In this document: in pieces, positions 1 to 5,171 of the stretch | Layout: each line of letters opens with the position of its first letter | How positions within the stretch are numbered: position 1 is the stretch's first letter | From: Firmicutes bacterium CAG:194 | GTDB lineage: Bacteria > Bacillota > Clostridia > Lachnospirales > Lachnospiraceae | Reading direction: 5' to 3' | Length of the DNA stretch: 5,171 nucleotides | Assembly (NCBI GenBank): GCA_000432915.1 | Contig: HF995229.1 | Location: 35,417 to 40,587, forward strand | Translations under genes and position numbers: made by a program | The notes under the pieces: generated by a model | What the model saw: the letters and a program-made list of their open reading frames with translations, nothing else | Database searches by the model: none | Told to the model about the DNA's origin: nothing

Positions 1-60
1 CGTACTGTCATATATACTTGACACTAAGAATATTTTATTTGCATATGGAGGCGTAATGCC

Positions 61-1389
61 ATGGGGAAAATATGGGAATTTTTTGATACTCTAAGTGAAT
101 ATGTTTATGTCGCTGATATGGATACACACGATCTTGTCTATATGAATCAGATGGCATTAAAAGCGTTTGGTGTGTCTTCCCCTGAGGAAGTCAGAAAGCA
201 TAAATGCCATGCACTCTTACAGAACTGCTCTGCCCCCTGTACCATTTGTAATAACGATAATTTAAGGCCCGGTACTTTTCTGAAATGGAGCTACTATCAC
301 ACCGGGCTCCAAAAGTTCTTATACCTGATTGATACGATGATCGAAGAAGAAGGCCATCGTTATCGCCTTGAGATCGCAATTGATATAAGTGAACCAAAAC
401 AGGCCAATGCAGACAGTCATTACCTGAGCCTGGAAATGCTGATCAATGAGGGGCTCCGCGTTGCACTTCAACAGCCAACTCCTGATGCTACTCTGAACTT
501 TCTACTGGAATATCTCGGTAAACTCTTAAAGGGCGACCGTGCTTATATTTTTGAAAAGAATGAAACGGGCGGCGATAACAATACCTATGAATGGGTTGCT
601 GCAGGCGTTACGCCCGAAAAAGAAGATCTGCAGGATCTTCCTCCGGAAGTATGTGCGAGCTGGTATCAGAAATTCAGCGAAAATAAGCATATTATGATAG
701 AAGATCTGGAAAAGATCAGAGAAGATGATCCGGCTTTATACCATGTACTTCATAAGCAAAATATTTCTTCTCTGGTTGTCGTACCGCTTTATGATAACGG
801 AAAAGCCTTTGCCTTTTACGGCATTGACAATCCGCCCGCAGCTTCCCTGGAATACACTTCCGGAATACTGCATATTATGGGACATTTTATTGTGGCAGCA
901 CTCAAAAGACGAAATCTAGTGCGCCAGCTGCAGGATATGAGTCTGCGGGATGAACTGACCGGACTTGGCAACCGCCACGCGCTGCATCTGTTCACGGAAA
1001 AAAACGATCACTACGCAAGCGTCGGTATCGTATACTGTGATATTACCGGTCTGAAAGCAGCCAATGATTCAAAAGGGCATTTGTTTGGTGACAGACTGAT
1101 CTCCAACGCCGGTCTTTGTCTGCAGAAAGCATTTGACGGCTATGGGCTGTTTCGTGTCGGCGGTGATGAGCTGCTTGTGATCTGCCCGGATATTTCCCAT
1201 GAATTATTGGAAGAAAAAGTTGCCATGCTGCGCCGTCTGACCAAAGAATATGAAGTAAATCTTGCGATCGGCTATTGCTGGAACGATCAGAATGCCTCCG
1301 CCATCAATATCTGGATGGCAAAAGCCGAATCCGCCATGTATCAGGAAAAAAGTGCATACTATAAAGCAAAGGGGATAGAACACAGATAG
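61..1389 (+). CDS. PAS-GAF-GGDEF signalling protein, probable diguanylate cyclase
   Basis: A 442-residue soluble protein with no signal peptide or membrane segment. Residues about 1-112 look like a PAS sensor domain with a cysteine cluster (C49, C56, C60, C63; the last three as CSAPCTIC). Residues about 123-285 look like a GAF domain, and about 293-440 are a GGDEF domain. The GGDEF domain opens with DELTGLGNR (297-305) and carries D327, N335 and D344 in the pattern DxxxxKxxNDxxGHxxGD, which in this family bind metal and guanine. The signature is GGDEL (367-371), with Leu for the usual Phe; the acidic pair D369/E370 is kept, so cyclase activity (2 GTP to c-di-GMP) is likely but not certain. 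No RxxD inhibitory site lies five residues before the signature (358-361 reads FDGY). The start is supported by GGAGG at 47-51, nine bases upstream, and an in-frame stop at 19-21. The ligands of the sensor domains are unknown. Confidence 0.9.
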   Translation: MGKIWEFFDTLSEYVYVADMDTHDLVYMNQMALKAFGVSSPEEVRKHKCHALLQNCSAPCTICNNDNLRPGTFLKWSYYHTGLQKFLYLIDTMIEEEGHRYRLEIAIDISEPKQANADSHYLSLEMLINEGLRVALQQPTPDATLNFLLEYLGKLLKGDRAYIFEKNETGGDNNTYEWVAAGVTPEKEDLQDLPPEVCASWYQKFSENKHIMIEDLEKIREDDPALYHVLHKQNISSLVVVPLYDNGKAFAFYGIDNPPAASLEYTSGILHIMGHFIVAALKRRNLVRQLQDMSLRDELTGLGNRHALHLFTEKNDHYASVGIVYCDITGLKAANDSKGHLFGDRLISNAGLCLQKAFDGYGLFRVGGDELLVICPDISHELLEEKVAMLRRLTKEYEVNLAIGYCWNDQNASAINIWMAKAESAMYQEKSAYYKAKGIEHR

Positions 1390-1406
1390 TGTTCCATCCC
1401 TTTTTT
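1372..1406. terminator. Rho-independent terminator overlapping the GGDEF stop codon, possibly bidirectional
   Basis: Left arm 1372-1383 pairs with right arm 1389-1400 around the loop AGATA (1384-1388). The stem is 12 pairs long with one A-C mismatch and is followed by six Ts (1401-1406) and then CTTT. The TAG stop (1387-1389) sits in the loop and first base of the right arm, so coding sequence forms half of the hairpin. Read on the minus strand, the same stem is followed by TTTGCTTTAT, so it could also end the convergent lrgB transcript, whose stop lies about 40 bases away. Bidirectionality is inferred. Confidence 0.85.
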
Positions 1407-1441
1407 CTTTCATTTCTTTCATTCTCTTCTCATCCATGATT

Positions 1442-2134
1442 TTATAAAAATCCTGCAAACAGAGAAGCCAGCACAACTGTCATAATACCTGTCACCGCGA
1501 TCGCAAGACTGCTCATGGCACCTTCTATCTCACCAATCTCGATAGCCTTTGCTGTTCCGATCGCATGTGAACTTGCACCGAGTGCCAGACCCTTGGAAAT
1601 CGGCTCTGTGATTCGAAAAAGCTTACAGATCAGCTCACCAAAGATATTTCCCAGAACACCTGTGATCACGATCACCGCTACTGTGATCGTCACATAGCCG
1701 CCCAGTTCTTCCGATACACCCATTCCGATTGCTGTTGTAATAGACTTTGGCAGCATTGTCACATACATTTCATGGGAAAGGTTCATTAGCTTACATAGTA
1801 TCAGTACTGTTCCAAGACTCGTCAGAACACCGGCTGTAATTCCGAGAATGACTGCTCTGTGGTTTTTCTTCAAAAGTTCCCACTGCTCATACAAAGGAAT
1901 CGCCAGACATACGGTTGCGGGTGTCAAAAACCAGCTCAAATAGGCTGCGCCCTGATTATATGTATCATATTCAATTCCTGTACATGCCAGAAAAATGATC
2001 GTCAGCACGATTGAGATCAGCAGCGGATTAAAAATCCCCAGCTTCAGCTTTTTCCTCAGGAACATACCAAGGGCATATGCCAGAAGACTGATCGTTACAC
2101 CTGCAAACAGGGAATTCTGATATAACTCACTCAT
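1442..2134 (-). CDS. lrgB: LrgB/CidB-family membrane protein
   Basis: A 230-residue very hydrophobic protein, the usual length for the LrgB/CidB (YohK-like) family. Hydrophobic segments lie near residues 8-26, 34-53, 63-82, 94-117, 146-171 and 206-229. Family hallmarks are visible: FLTPATVCLAIPLY (69-82), LPKSITTAIGM (128-138) and the stretch 182-216 containing GLALGASSHAIGTAKA and an EGAMSSLAIAVTG core. In staphylococci, LrgAB and CidAB modulate murein hydrolase activity and cell death; homologues elsewhere have been tied to export of pyruvate or glycolate. Which role applies here cannot be read from sequence. Its start overlaps the lrgA end by eight bases (ATGAGTGA), indicating translational coupling, and a GGAAGGGGG ribosome binding site (2143-2151) lies eight bases before the ATG. 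No frameshift or truncation is seen. Confidence 0.93.
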   Translation of the reverse strand: MSELYQNSLFAGVTISLLAYALGMFLRKKLKLGIFNPLLISIVLTIIFLACTGIEYDTYNQGAAYLSWFLTPATVCLAIPLYEQWELLKKNHRAVILGITAGVLTSLGTVLILCKLMNLSHEMYVTMLPKSITTAIGMGVSEELGGYVTITVAVIVITGVLGNIFGELICKLFRITEPISKGLALGASSHAIGTAKAIEIGEIEGAMSSLAIAVTGIMTVVLASLFAGFL

Positions 2135-2501
2135 GTGCTGCGCCCCCTTCCTGCTTTTTTTCTTTCCGGATCACCCATTGTGAACAGATTCCTGTTGCTA
2201 CCATGACCGTCACGATCGTGATAACAGTAATGACACTGACAGGCAGTACAAACGGTTTCAACGTTCCCCAGGACTCCATCAGCCCAACACCCGCCGGAAT
2301 GAACATAACAGGCATGATCTCGATCAGGAACTTCCCCACGTCCTTTACCTGCTCCAGTTTGATCAGTCCTGTCAACAGCCCGATAAACAAAATGACCATT
2401 CCGTAAATACTTGCCGGAATCGGTAACGGCAATACATATTTTAAGAATTCTCCCACAAATGAAATACACAAAATCAGTAAAAATTGTTGCAGATATTTCA
2501 T
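2127..2501 (-). CDS. lrgA: LrgA/CidA-family holin-like membrane protein
   Basis: A 124-residue small membrane protein starting MKYLQQF. Hydrophobic stretches lie near residues 4-23, 30-48, 58-77 and 83-106, followed by a charged tail (RKEKKQEGG). Family features include LPLPIPASIYGM (24-35) and MPVMFIPAGVGLM (63-75). LrgA/CidA proteins are described as holin-like partners of LrgB/CidB; the pair acts in the cytoplasmic membrane and is nearly always adjacent, as here. An in-frame ATG five codons upstream (2516) would give 129 residues, but AAGGAGG lies inside that extension, five bases before the ATG at 2501, while nothing resembling a ribosome binding site precedes 2516. I therefore chose 2501. 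The gene follows the MATE stop by 27 bases and overlaps lrgB, so the three are probably co-transcribed. Naming as lrgA rather than cidA is conventional only. Confidence 0.92.
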   Translation of the reverse strand: MKYLQQFLLILCISFVGEFLKYVLPLPIPASIYGMVILFIGLLTGLIKLEQVKDVGKFLIEIMPVMFIPAGVGLMESWGTLKPFVLPVSVITVITIVTVMVATGICSQWVIRKEKKQEGGAAHE

Positions 2502-2506
2502 TTCTG

Positions 2507-2513
2507 CCTCCTT
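2507..2513 (-). promoter_or_regulatory. Ribosome binding site deciding the lrgA start
   Basis: The minus strand reads AAGGAGG followed by CAGAA and then ATG (2501-2499). The motif lies downstream of the alternative ATG at 2516 and would become codons 2-4 if that start were used, which argues for the shorter protein. Confidence 0.85.
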
Positions 2514-2528
2514 CATATTCAGCCACGC

Positions 2529-3896
2529 TTACTGCGTAACCAGATTTGTGACCCAGATGCCCTTTCTGACCAGTACATATCCTACACAAACCTTTATGAT
2601 ATCCGCACACTGTACAAACAGATATACTATCAGAACCGGTAATGCCGTAAACCGACATAATGTAAATGCCAGGCTGACCGACACTACCCAGGTAAACACA
2701 CTGTCAAATAAAAATGTGATGACCGTCTTTCCTCCGGACCGCAGCGTAAAGTATAATACATTCAAAAATCCTTGTAAAGGGAAAAATGCTGCTGTGATGA
2801 TAATAAACCATCTTCCCAGATTACGGATCTCATCGGTCGTATTATATGCACGCGGGAATACACCGGACAAAATAATCAATATAACAGTCAGTCCCACACA
2901 AAGCATAGCTGTAAACCACATAAGCTTATTGGCATTTTTCTTTGCTTCCTCAAATTTGGAAGCACCGAGGAACTGTCCCATGATAATGCCGACTGCATTT
3001 CCCATGGCAATAAATACGACATTTAGCAGATTACAGATCGCATTGGATATATTCAGACCCGCTATTACCTCAAGTCCTTTCATGGAATAGCACTGTGTCA
3101 GCACTGCCATGCCACCTGCCCATAAGAACTCGTTAAAAAAGATAGGCAGTCCCTTGATGATGACAGGCATCATTTCCTGCAGGGAAATACGAAGTGTCCG
3201 GTAAACATTCTTTAAGAAGCTGTATTTTTCAATCTCCACATGCGTCCATATGATCACTACAAACATTTCCGCAAATCTTGCCATAACAGTTGCAATGGCC
3301 GCACCTTTTACTTCCAGGCGTGGGAATCCGAATTTGCCGTAGATCAGGAAATAGTTAAATACGATATCCACTACGACGGAAACCAGTCCTGCCAGCATTG
3401 GCTTCATACTTTCTCCCATTTCACGCAGACTGCCCGCATATATCTGCGTGATCGCAAACGGCACAAGACCGATCAGCATAATGCGCAGATAAGAAAGCGC
3501 GCTTTCCAGTGTCAGTCCTGCATCCAGATTACCGCCTGAGCCCTTCAGATACAGACCGATCAGCCATTCTCCGCCGACTAAAAAGACAATAACTCCCACC
3601 ACTGTCAACAGTGCTGTGATCCACACCTTCAGGCGGAATATCTTCTGATAGCCTTCTTTATTTCCCTGTCCGAAATACTGCGCGCTGTAAATACCAGGAC
3701 CTGACAGTCCGCCGAATACAGCAAGAAAGAATACAAAAAAGAGCTGTCCCGCAATAGAAACCGCGGTCATCTTTTCTGTGCCCAGACTTCCCACCATTAA
3801 ATTATCTACCAGACTGACCGCATTGGTGATCCCGTTCTGTATCATCATTGGGACAGCCAGATAAAGTGCTTTTTTATAAATAGAATTTTGTTGCAT
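2529..3896 (-). CDS. MATE-family multidrug/toxin efflux transporter
   Basis: A 455-residue integral membrane protein, the normal length for a bacterial MATE exporter with about twelve membrane segments in two homologous halves. MATE proteins in the MOP superfamily use Na+ or H+ gradients to export cationic drugs, metabolites or toxins. Visible family traits are the N-terminal helix with a conserved Pro (LAVPMMIQNGITNAVSLVD, 13-31), VDNLMVGSLG (30-39), the SAQYFGQGN loop (71-79), DIVFNYFLIYGKFGFPRLEV (177-196) leading into KGAAIATVMAR, and the second-half loop IMGQFLGASKFEEAKKNAN (305-323). The start is supported by GGGAGGA (3901-3907) four bases upstream. It is the first gene of a tight minus-strand cluster with lrgA and lrgB. 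Upstream lie palindromes and the rpsI terminator, and no strong promoter is recognised. The substrate cannot be predicted. Confidence 0.94.
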   Translation of the reverse strand: MQQNSIYKKALYLAVPMMIQNGITNAVSLVDNLMVGSLGTEKMTAVSIAGQLFFVFFLAVFGGLSGPGIYSAQYFGQGNKEGYQKIFRLKVWITALLTVVGVIVFLVGGEWLIGLYLKGSGGNLDAGLTLESALSYLRIMLIGLVPFAITQIYAGSLREMGESMKPMLAGLVSVVVDIVFNYFLIYGKFGFPRLEVKGAAIATVMARFAEMFVVIIWTHVEIEKYSFLKNVYRTLRISLQEMMPVIIKGLPIFFNEFLWAGGMAVLTQCYSMKGLEVIAGLNISNAICNLLNVVFIAMGNAVGIIMGQFLGASKFEEAKKNANKLMWFTAMLCVGLTVILIILSGVFPRAYNTTDEIRNLGRWFIIITAAFFPLQGFLNVLYFTLRSGGKTVITFLFDSVFTWVVSVSLAFTLCRFTALPVLIVYLFVQCADIIKVCVGYVLVRKGIWVTNLVTQ

Positions 3897-3938
3897 GGTT
3901 TCCTCCCTCTTTCATACTCGAAAATCCTGCCGCTTCGC

Positions 3939-3964
3939 ATCAGACGCACTCCGTGCTTTCTGAT
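3939..3964. repeat. Imperfect inverted repeat in the MATE leader
   Basis: ATCAGA (3939-3944) pairs with TCTGAT (3959-3964), and inside it GCAC (3946-3949) pairs with GTGC (3953-3956) around the loop TCC, leaving one and two unpaired bases between the stems. The outer GAAAATC/GATTTTC pair shares bases with the ATCAGA/TCTGAT stem, so the two pairings partly exclude each other. There is no T-tract, so it is not a standard terminator. Confidence 0.55.
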
Positions 3965-3985
3965 TTTCTCGTTGTACGCTCGGGT

Positions 3986-4020
3986 GAAACCAAATGACAG
4001 CTGCGCTGTCGCTTGGTTTC
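3986..4020. repeat. Long near-perfect inverted repeat (35 bp)
   Basis: GAAACCAA (3986-3993) pairs with TTGGTTTC (4013-4020). After a two-base mismatched step, GACAGC (3996-4001) pairs with GCTGTC (4005-4010) around the loop TGC. That is 14 pairs in 35 bases. No run of Ts follows on either strand, so it is not an obvious intrinsic terminator. It could be an operator, an RNA hairpin in the MATE leader, or a copy of a dispersed palindromic repeat. Confidence 0.7.
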
Positions 4021-4033
4021 CTTCCTCACTAAC

Positions 4034-4063
4034 AAAAAACGCCCAGGAAAAATATCCTGGGCG
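4034..4063 (-). terminator. Rho-independent terminator of the rplM-rpsI operon
   Basis: A perfect 9-bp stem, CGCCCAGGA (4040-4048) with TCCTGGGCG (4055-4063), encloses a six-base loop. On the minus strand it is followed by TTTTTT (complement of 4034-4039) and GTT. It begins about 30 bases after the rpsI stop codon and should separate the ribosomal operon from the MATE-lrgAB cluster downstream. Confidence 0.93.
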
Positions 4064-4093
4064 TAAACTGTCGTATAAAATCTGACAAACAGA

Positions 4094-4492
4094 TTAACGC
4101 TTGCTGAACTGCGGAGCGCGACGAGCTGCTTTGAGACCGTATTTCTTACGCTCTTTCATACGAGGATCACGTGTTAAGTATCCTGCTTTTTTCAGAACCG
4201 GTCTGTAATCAGCATCTACAGTCAGAAGTGCTCTTGCGATACCATGTCTGATGGCACCTGCCTGACCTGTGTATCCGCCACCCTTTACGTTTACAAGGAT
4301 GTCAAACTTATCAGCTGTATCTGTTGCTGCTAAAGGCTGACGAACGATAACCTTTAATGTCTCTAATCCAAAATATTCATCGATTGATCTTTTATTAATT
4401 ACGATATTTCCTTTTCCAGGTGTTAAATATACTCTGGCGATAGATTTTTTTCTTCTTCCAGTTCCGTGGAATTTTGTTGCTGCTTTAGCCAT
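4094..4492 (-). CDS. rpsI: 30S ribosomal protein S9 (uS9)
   Basis: A 132-residue basic protein of normal length for uS9. It shows the N-terminal signature GTGRRKKSIARVYL (10-23), the core GGGYTGQAGAIRHGIARALL (71-90), LTRDPRMKERKKYG (106-119) and the conserved C-terminus QFSKR, whose last residues reach the decoding-site tRNA in known ribosome structures. It is part of the head of the small subunit. AAAGGAGA (minus strand, 4501-4508) lies eight bases before the ATG. It follows rplM by 28 bases, the usual gene order in bacteria, and a strong terminator follows it, so the two form a closed operon. No anomaly is seen. Confidence 0.98.
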   Translation of the reverse strand: MAKAATKFHGTGRRKKSIARVYLTPGKGNIVINKRSIDEYFGLETLKVIVRQPLAATDTADKFDILVNVKGGGYTGQAGAIRHGIARALLTVDADYRPVLKKAGYLTRDPRMKERKKYGLKAARRAPQFSKR

Positions 4493-4520
4493 TTTAACTT
4501 TCTCCTTTCAGTTCCTTTAA

Positions 4521-4949
4521 TTAGAATGTTAATACTTCAGGTTTCTGAGCTGCCTGCTCATGTTCCGGTCCTGCGTATACATGAAGCTTTGTGTACATCT
4601 GTCTTCCTAAAGGTCCCTTTGGAAGCATGCCCTTAACTGCAAGTTCAACAACCTTCTCTGGCTTCTTATCTAACATTTCTCTTAAAGTTGCTTCTTTCAT
4701 ACCGCCTACATAATCTGAATGATGGTAGTATACTTTCTGATCTAACTTCTTACCTGTTACTTTAACCTTTGCAGCGTTCACAACGATTACATAATCACCT
4801 GTATCGATATGTGGTGTAAAGATTGGTTTGTTCTTTCCTCTTAATACTTTAGCTACTTCTGAAGCTAAACGTCCTAATGTCATGTCTGTAGCATCTACTA
4901 CATACCATTTTCTATCGATTGTAGCTGGACTAGCCATAAATGTTTTCAT
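4521..4949 (-). CDS. rplM: 50S ribosomal protein L13 (uL13)
   Basis: A 142-residue protein of normal length for bacterial uL13, an early-assembly protein of the large subunit. Signatures are WYVVDATDMTLGRLAS (15-30), GDYVIVVNAAKVKVTGKK (51-68), YYHHSDYVGG (74-83) and MLPKGPLGRQMYTKLHVYAG (108-127), ending in a tail with HEQAAQKPE. The frame is open to an ATG at 5036, which would add 29 residues (MEARVKYLS...). I chose 4949 because GGAGGT lies seven bases before it, the family normally starts here (MKTFMASP...WYV), and the extension reads through the structured leader. Promoter and leader lie upstream and rpsI follows. Autoregulation by L13 itself through the leader is known for related Firmicutes and inferred here. 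Confidence 0.97.
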   Translation of the reverse strand: MKTFMASPATIDRKWYVVDATDMTLGRLASEVAKVLRGKNKPIFTPHIDTGDYVIVVNAAKVKVTGKKLDQKVYYHHSDYVGGMKEATLREMLDKKPEKVVELAVKGMLPKGPLGRQMYTKLHVYAGPEHEQAAQKPEVLTF

Positions 4950-4955
4950 CGTATT

Positions 4956-4961
4956 ACCTCC
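4956..4961 (-). promoter_or_regulatory. Ribosome binding site deciding the rplM start
   Basis: The minus strand reads GGAGGT, then about seven bases, then ATG at 4949. The alternative ATG at 5036 has no purine-rich site before it, and the internal ATG at 4937 is too far from this one. Confidence 0.9.
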
Positions 4962-4982
4962 AAACTGATATCTACTGTGTTT

Positions 4983-5056
4983 CTGCCTCTCTCCGGGGCT
5001 AATCGGAATCGAAAGGTATTTTACTCTGGCTTCCATTATCTGAATCGCCGGGGCAG
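4983..5056 (-). ncRNA. Structured rplM 5' leader, candidate L13 autoregulatory element
   Basis: The transcript ahead of rplM can be folded by hand into one long irregular hairpin. CTGCC/GGCAG (4983-4987 with 5052-5056) closes it. Next is CCGG/CCGG (4993-4996 with 5048-5051) after a one-sided bulge, then TAAT/ATTA (5000-5003 with 5035-5038) and, past one bulged base, GGAA/TTCC (5005-5008 with 5031-5034). A ribosomal protein leader upstream of rplM-rpsI is an established class in low-GC Gram-positives (L13 leader). Position and foldability match, but I cannot test the match to its consensus by eye. Confidence 0.5.
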
Positions 5057-5064
5057 GTCAATTC

Positions 5065-5085
5065 TTCACAGGTCGCCACTGTGAA
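5065..5085. repeat. Perfect dyad spanning the predicted rplM transcription start
   Basis: TTCACAG (5065-5071) and CTGTGAA (5079-5085) form a perfect 7-bp inverted repeat around seven bases. It begins two bases after the -10 box on the minus strand and covers the expected start at about 5080-5082. It could be an operator-like site, or the first hairpin of transcripts that start at the upstream promoter. Confidence 0.6.
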
Positions 5086-5087
5086 TT

Positions 5088-5116
5088 ATTATATGATACG
5101 CATCCGGGTGTGTCAA
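5088..5116 (-). promoter_or_regulatory. Consensus sigma-A-type promoter of rplM-rpsI
   Basis: On the minus strand TTGACA (5111-5116) and TATAAT (5088-5093) are both perfect consensus hexamers with an optimal 17-base spacer. Transcription should begin at an A near 5080-5082, giving a leader of about 130 bases. Such strength suits a ribosomal protein operon. Confidence 0.93.
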
Positions 5117-5140
5117 GCCCTTTTTTGCTTTCATTTCGTT

Positions 5141-5169
5141 CTTATATTTTGTCAATAGTTTTGCGACAA
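5141..5169 (-). promoter_or_regulatory. Possible second, upstream rplM promoter
   Basis: On the minus strand TTGTCG (5164-5169, four of six matches) and TATAAG (5141-5146, five of six) are spaced by 17 bases. A further TTGACA at 5150-5155 lies inside this spacer but has no -10 box at a workable distance. Tandem promoters are common ahead of ribosomal genes, but this one is inferred from hexamers alone. Confidence 0.35.
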
Positions 5170-5171
5170 GT

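Larger units (their letters stand above)
3897..4033. other. Gene-free palindrome-rich spacer between MATE gene and rpsI terminator
   Basis: Apart from the MATE ribosome binding site (3901-3907), this spacer holds two imperfect palindromes (3939-3964 and 3986-4020) and an outer repeat pair, GAAAATC at 3920-3926 with GATTTTC at 3962-3968. No good promoter for the MATE operon is evident. The best minus-strand match is CTGTCA (3995-4000) with TACAAC (3971-3976), an 18-base gap and four of six matches each, which is weak. Two minus-strand frames stay open through most of the palindromes (the third, GTG-started at about 4027, closes after 29 codons) and one plus-strand frame crosses the whole spacer, but none has a convincing ribosome binding site or protein-like sequence. 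Confidence 0.5.

Noticed and set aside
18..46. Perfect TTGACA at 18-23 as the -35 box of the GGDEF gene
   Set aside because: The sequence 17 bases downstream is GCATAT, a poor -10 box, and transcription would start near 53, leaving out the GGAGG at 47-51. The true promoter probably lies before the window.
604..640. Two small perfect inverted repeats inside the GGDEF gene (GGCG-TTA-CGCC and GAAGATC-N5-GATCTTC)
   Set aside because: They lie in ordinary coding sequence of the GAF domain with no associated signal; most likely chance.
2131..2658. Overlapping 175-codon minus-strand frame
   Set aside because: It is a shadow of lrgA and the MATE 3' end, with a Cys/Gly-rich sequence of no family resemblance.
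3938..4027. 29-codon GTG-started frame on the minus strand in the spacer as a leader peptide
   Set aside because: The composition is odd (RKETKRQRS...), no clear ribosome binding site precedes it, and other frames are equally open, so openness reflects palindrome composition.
3888..4085. Plus-strand 65-codon frame across the spacer
   Set aside because: It starts with TTG inside the MATE gene, has no ribosome binding site, runs through two palindromes and the rpsI terminator, and does not look like a protein family.
4950..5036. 29-residue N-terminal extension of L13
   Set aside because: It has no ribosome binding site, exceeds the family's usual length, and overlaps the structured leader; the start at 4949 has a strong GGAGGT.
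1..5171. CRISPR array, transposase, tRNA, rRNA, toxin-antitoxin or defence genes
   Set aside because: No regularly spaced repeats, transposase-like frames, tRNA cloverleaf or recognisable defence domains were seen on either strand.

Overview
The window reads as ordinary chromosomal core DNA of a low- to mid-GC Gram-positive anaerobe. Clostridia, and Lachnospiraceae in particular, fit best: a Firmicutes-type rplM-rpsI operon, strong GGAGG ribosome binding sites, TTGACA/TATAAT promoters, and a soluble PAS-GAF-GGDEF protein with a cysteine-rich PAS domain. The genus cannot be fixed from sequence alone.

Layout, left to right: (1) 61-1389 (+), a cytosolic PAS-GAF-GGDEF signalling protein, probably a diguanylate cyclase. 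It is closed by a hairpin terminator that overlaps its own stop codon and may also stop the convergent operon. (2) 1442-3896 (-), three genes packed head to tail and transcribed right to left: a MATE-family exporter, then lrgA-like and lrgB-like membrane proteins (gap of 27 bases, then an 8-base overlap). (3) 3897-4093, a gene-free spacer holding the terminator of the ribosomal operon plus two further imperfect palindromes of unknown role. (4) 4094-4949 (-), the rplM-rpsI ribosomal protein operon (L13, S9). (5) 4950-5171, the rplM leader and promoter region, with a perfect-consensus sigma-A type promoter, a weaker tandem promoter, a dyad at the transcription start, and a foldable 5' leader consistent with the known autoregulatory L13 leader class.

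How the genes work together: rplM and rpsI form one ribosomal unit. The MATE-lrgA-lrgB cluster is probably one transcript of membrane transport proteins, but no convincing promoter is visible ahead of it. The GGDEF gene is an independent, convergent unit. I found no mobile element, CRISPR array, tRNA or rRNA, and no convincing sign of a new defence or biosynthetic system. The least explained stretch is the palindrome-rich spacer at about 3919-4020. Two start sites are decided by ribosome binding sites: lrgA starts at 2501 rather than 2516, and rplM at 4949 rather than 5036.
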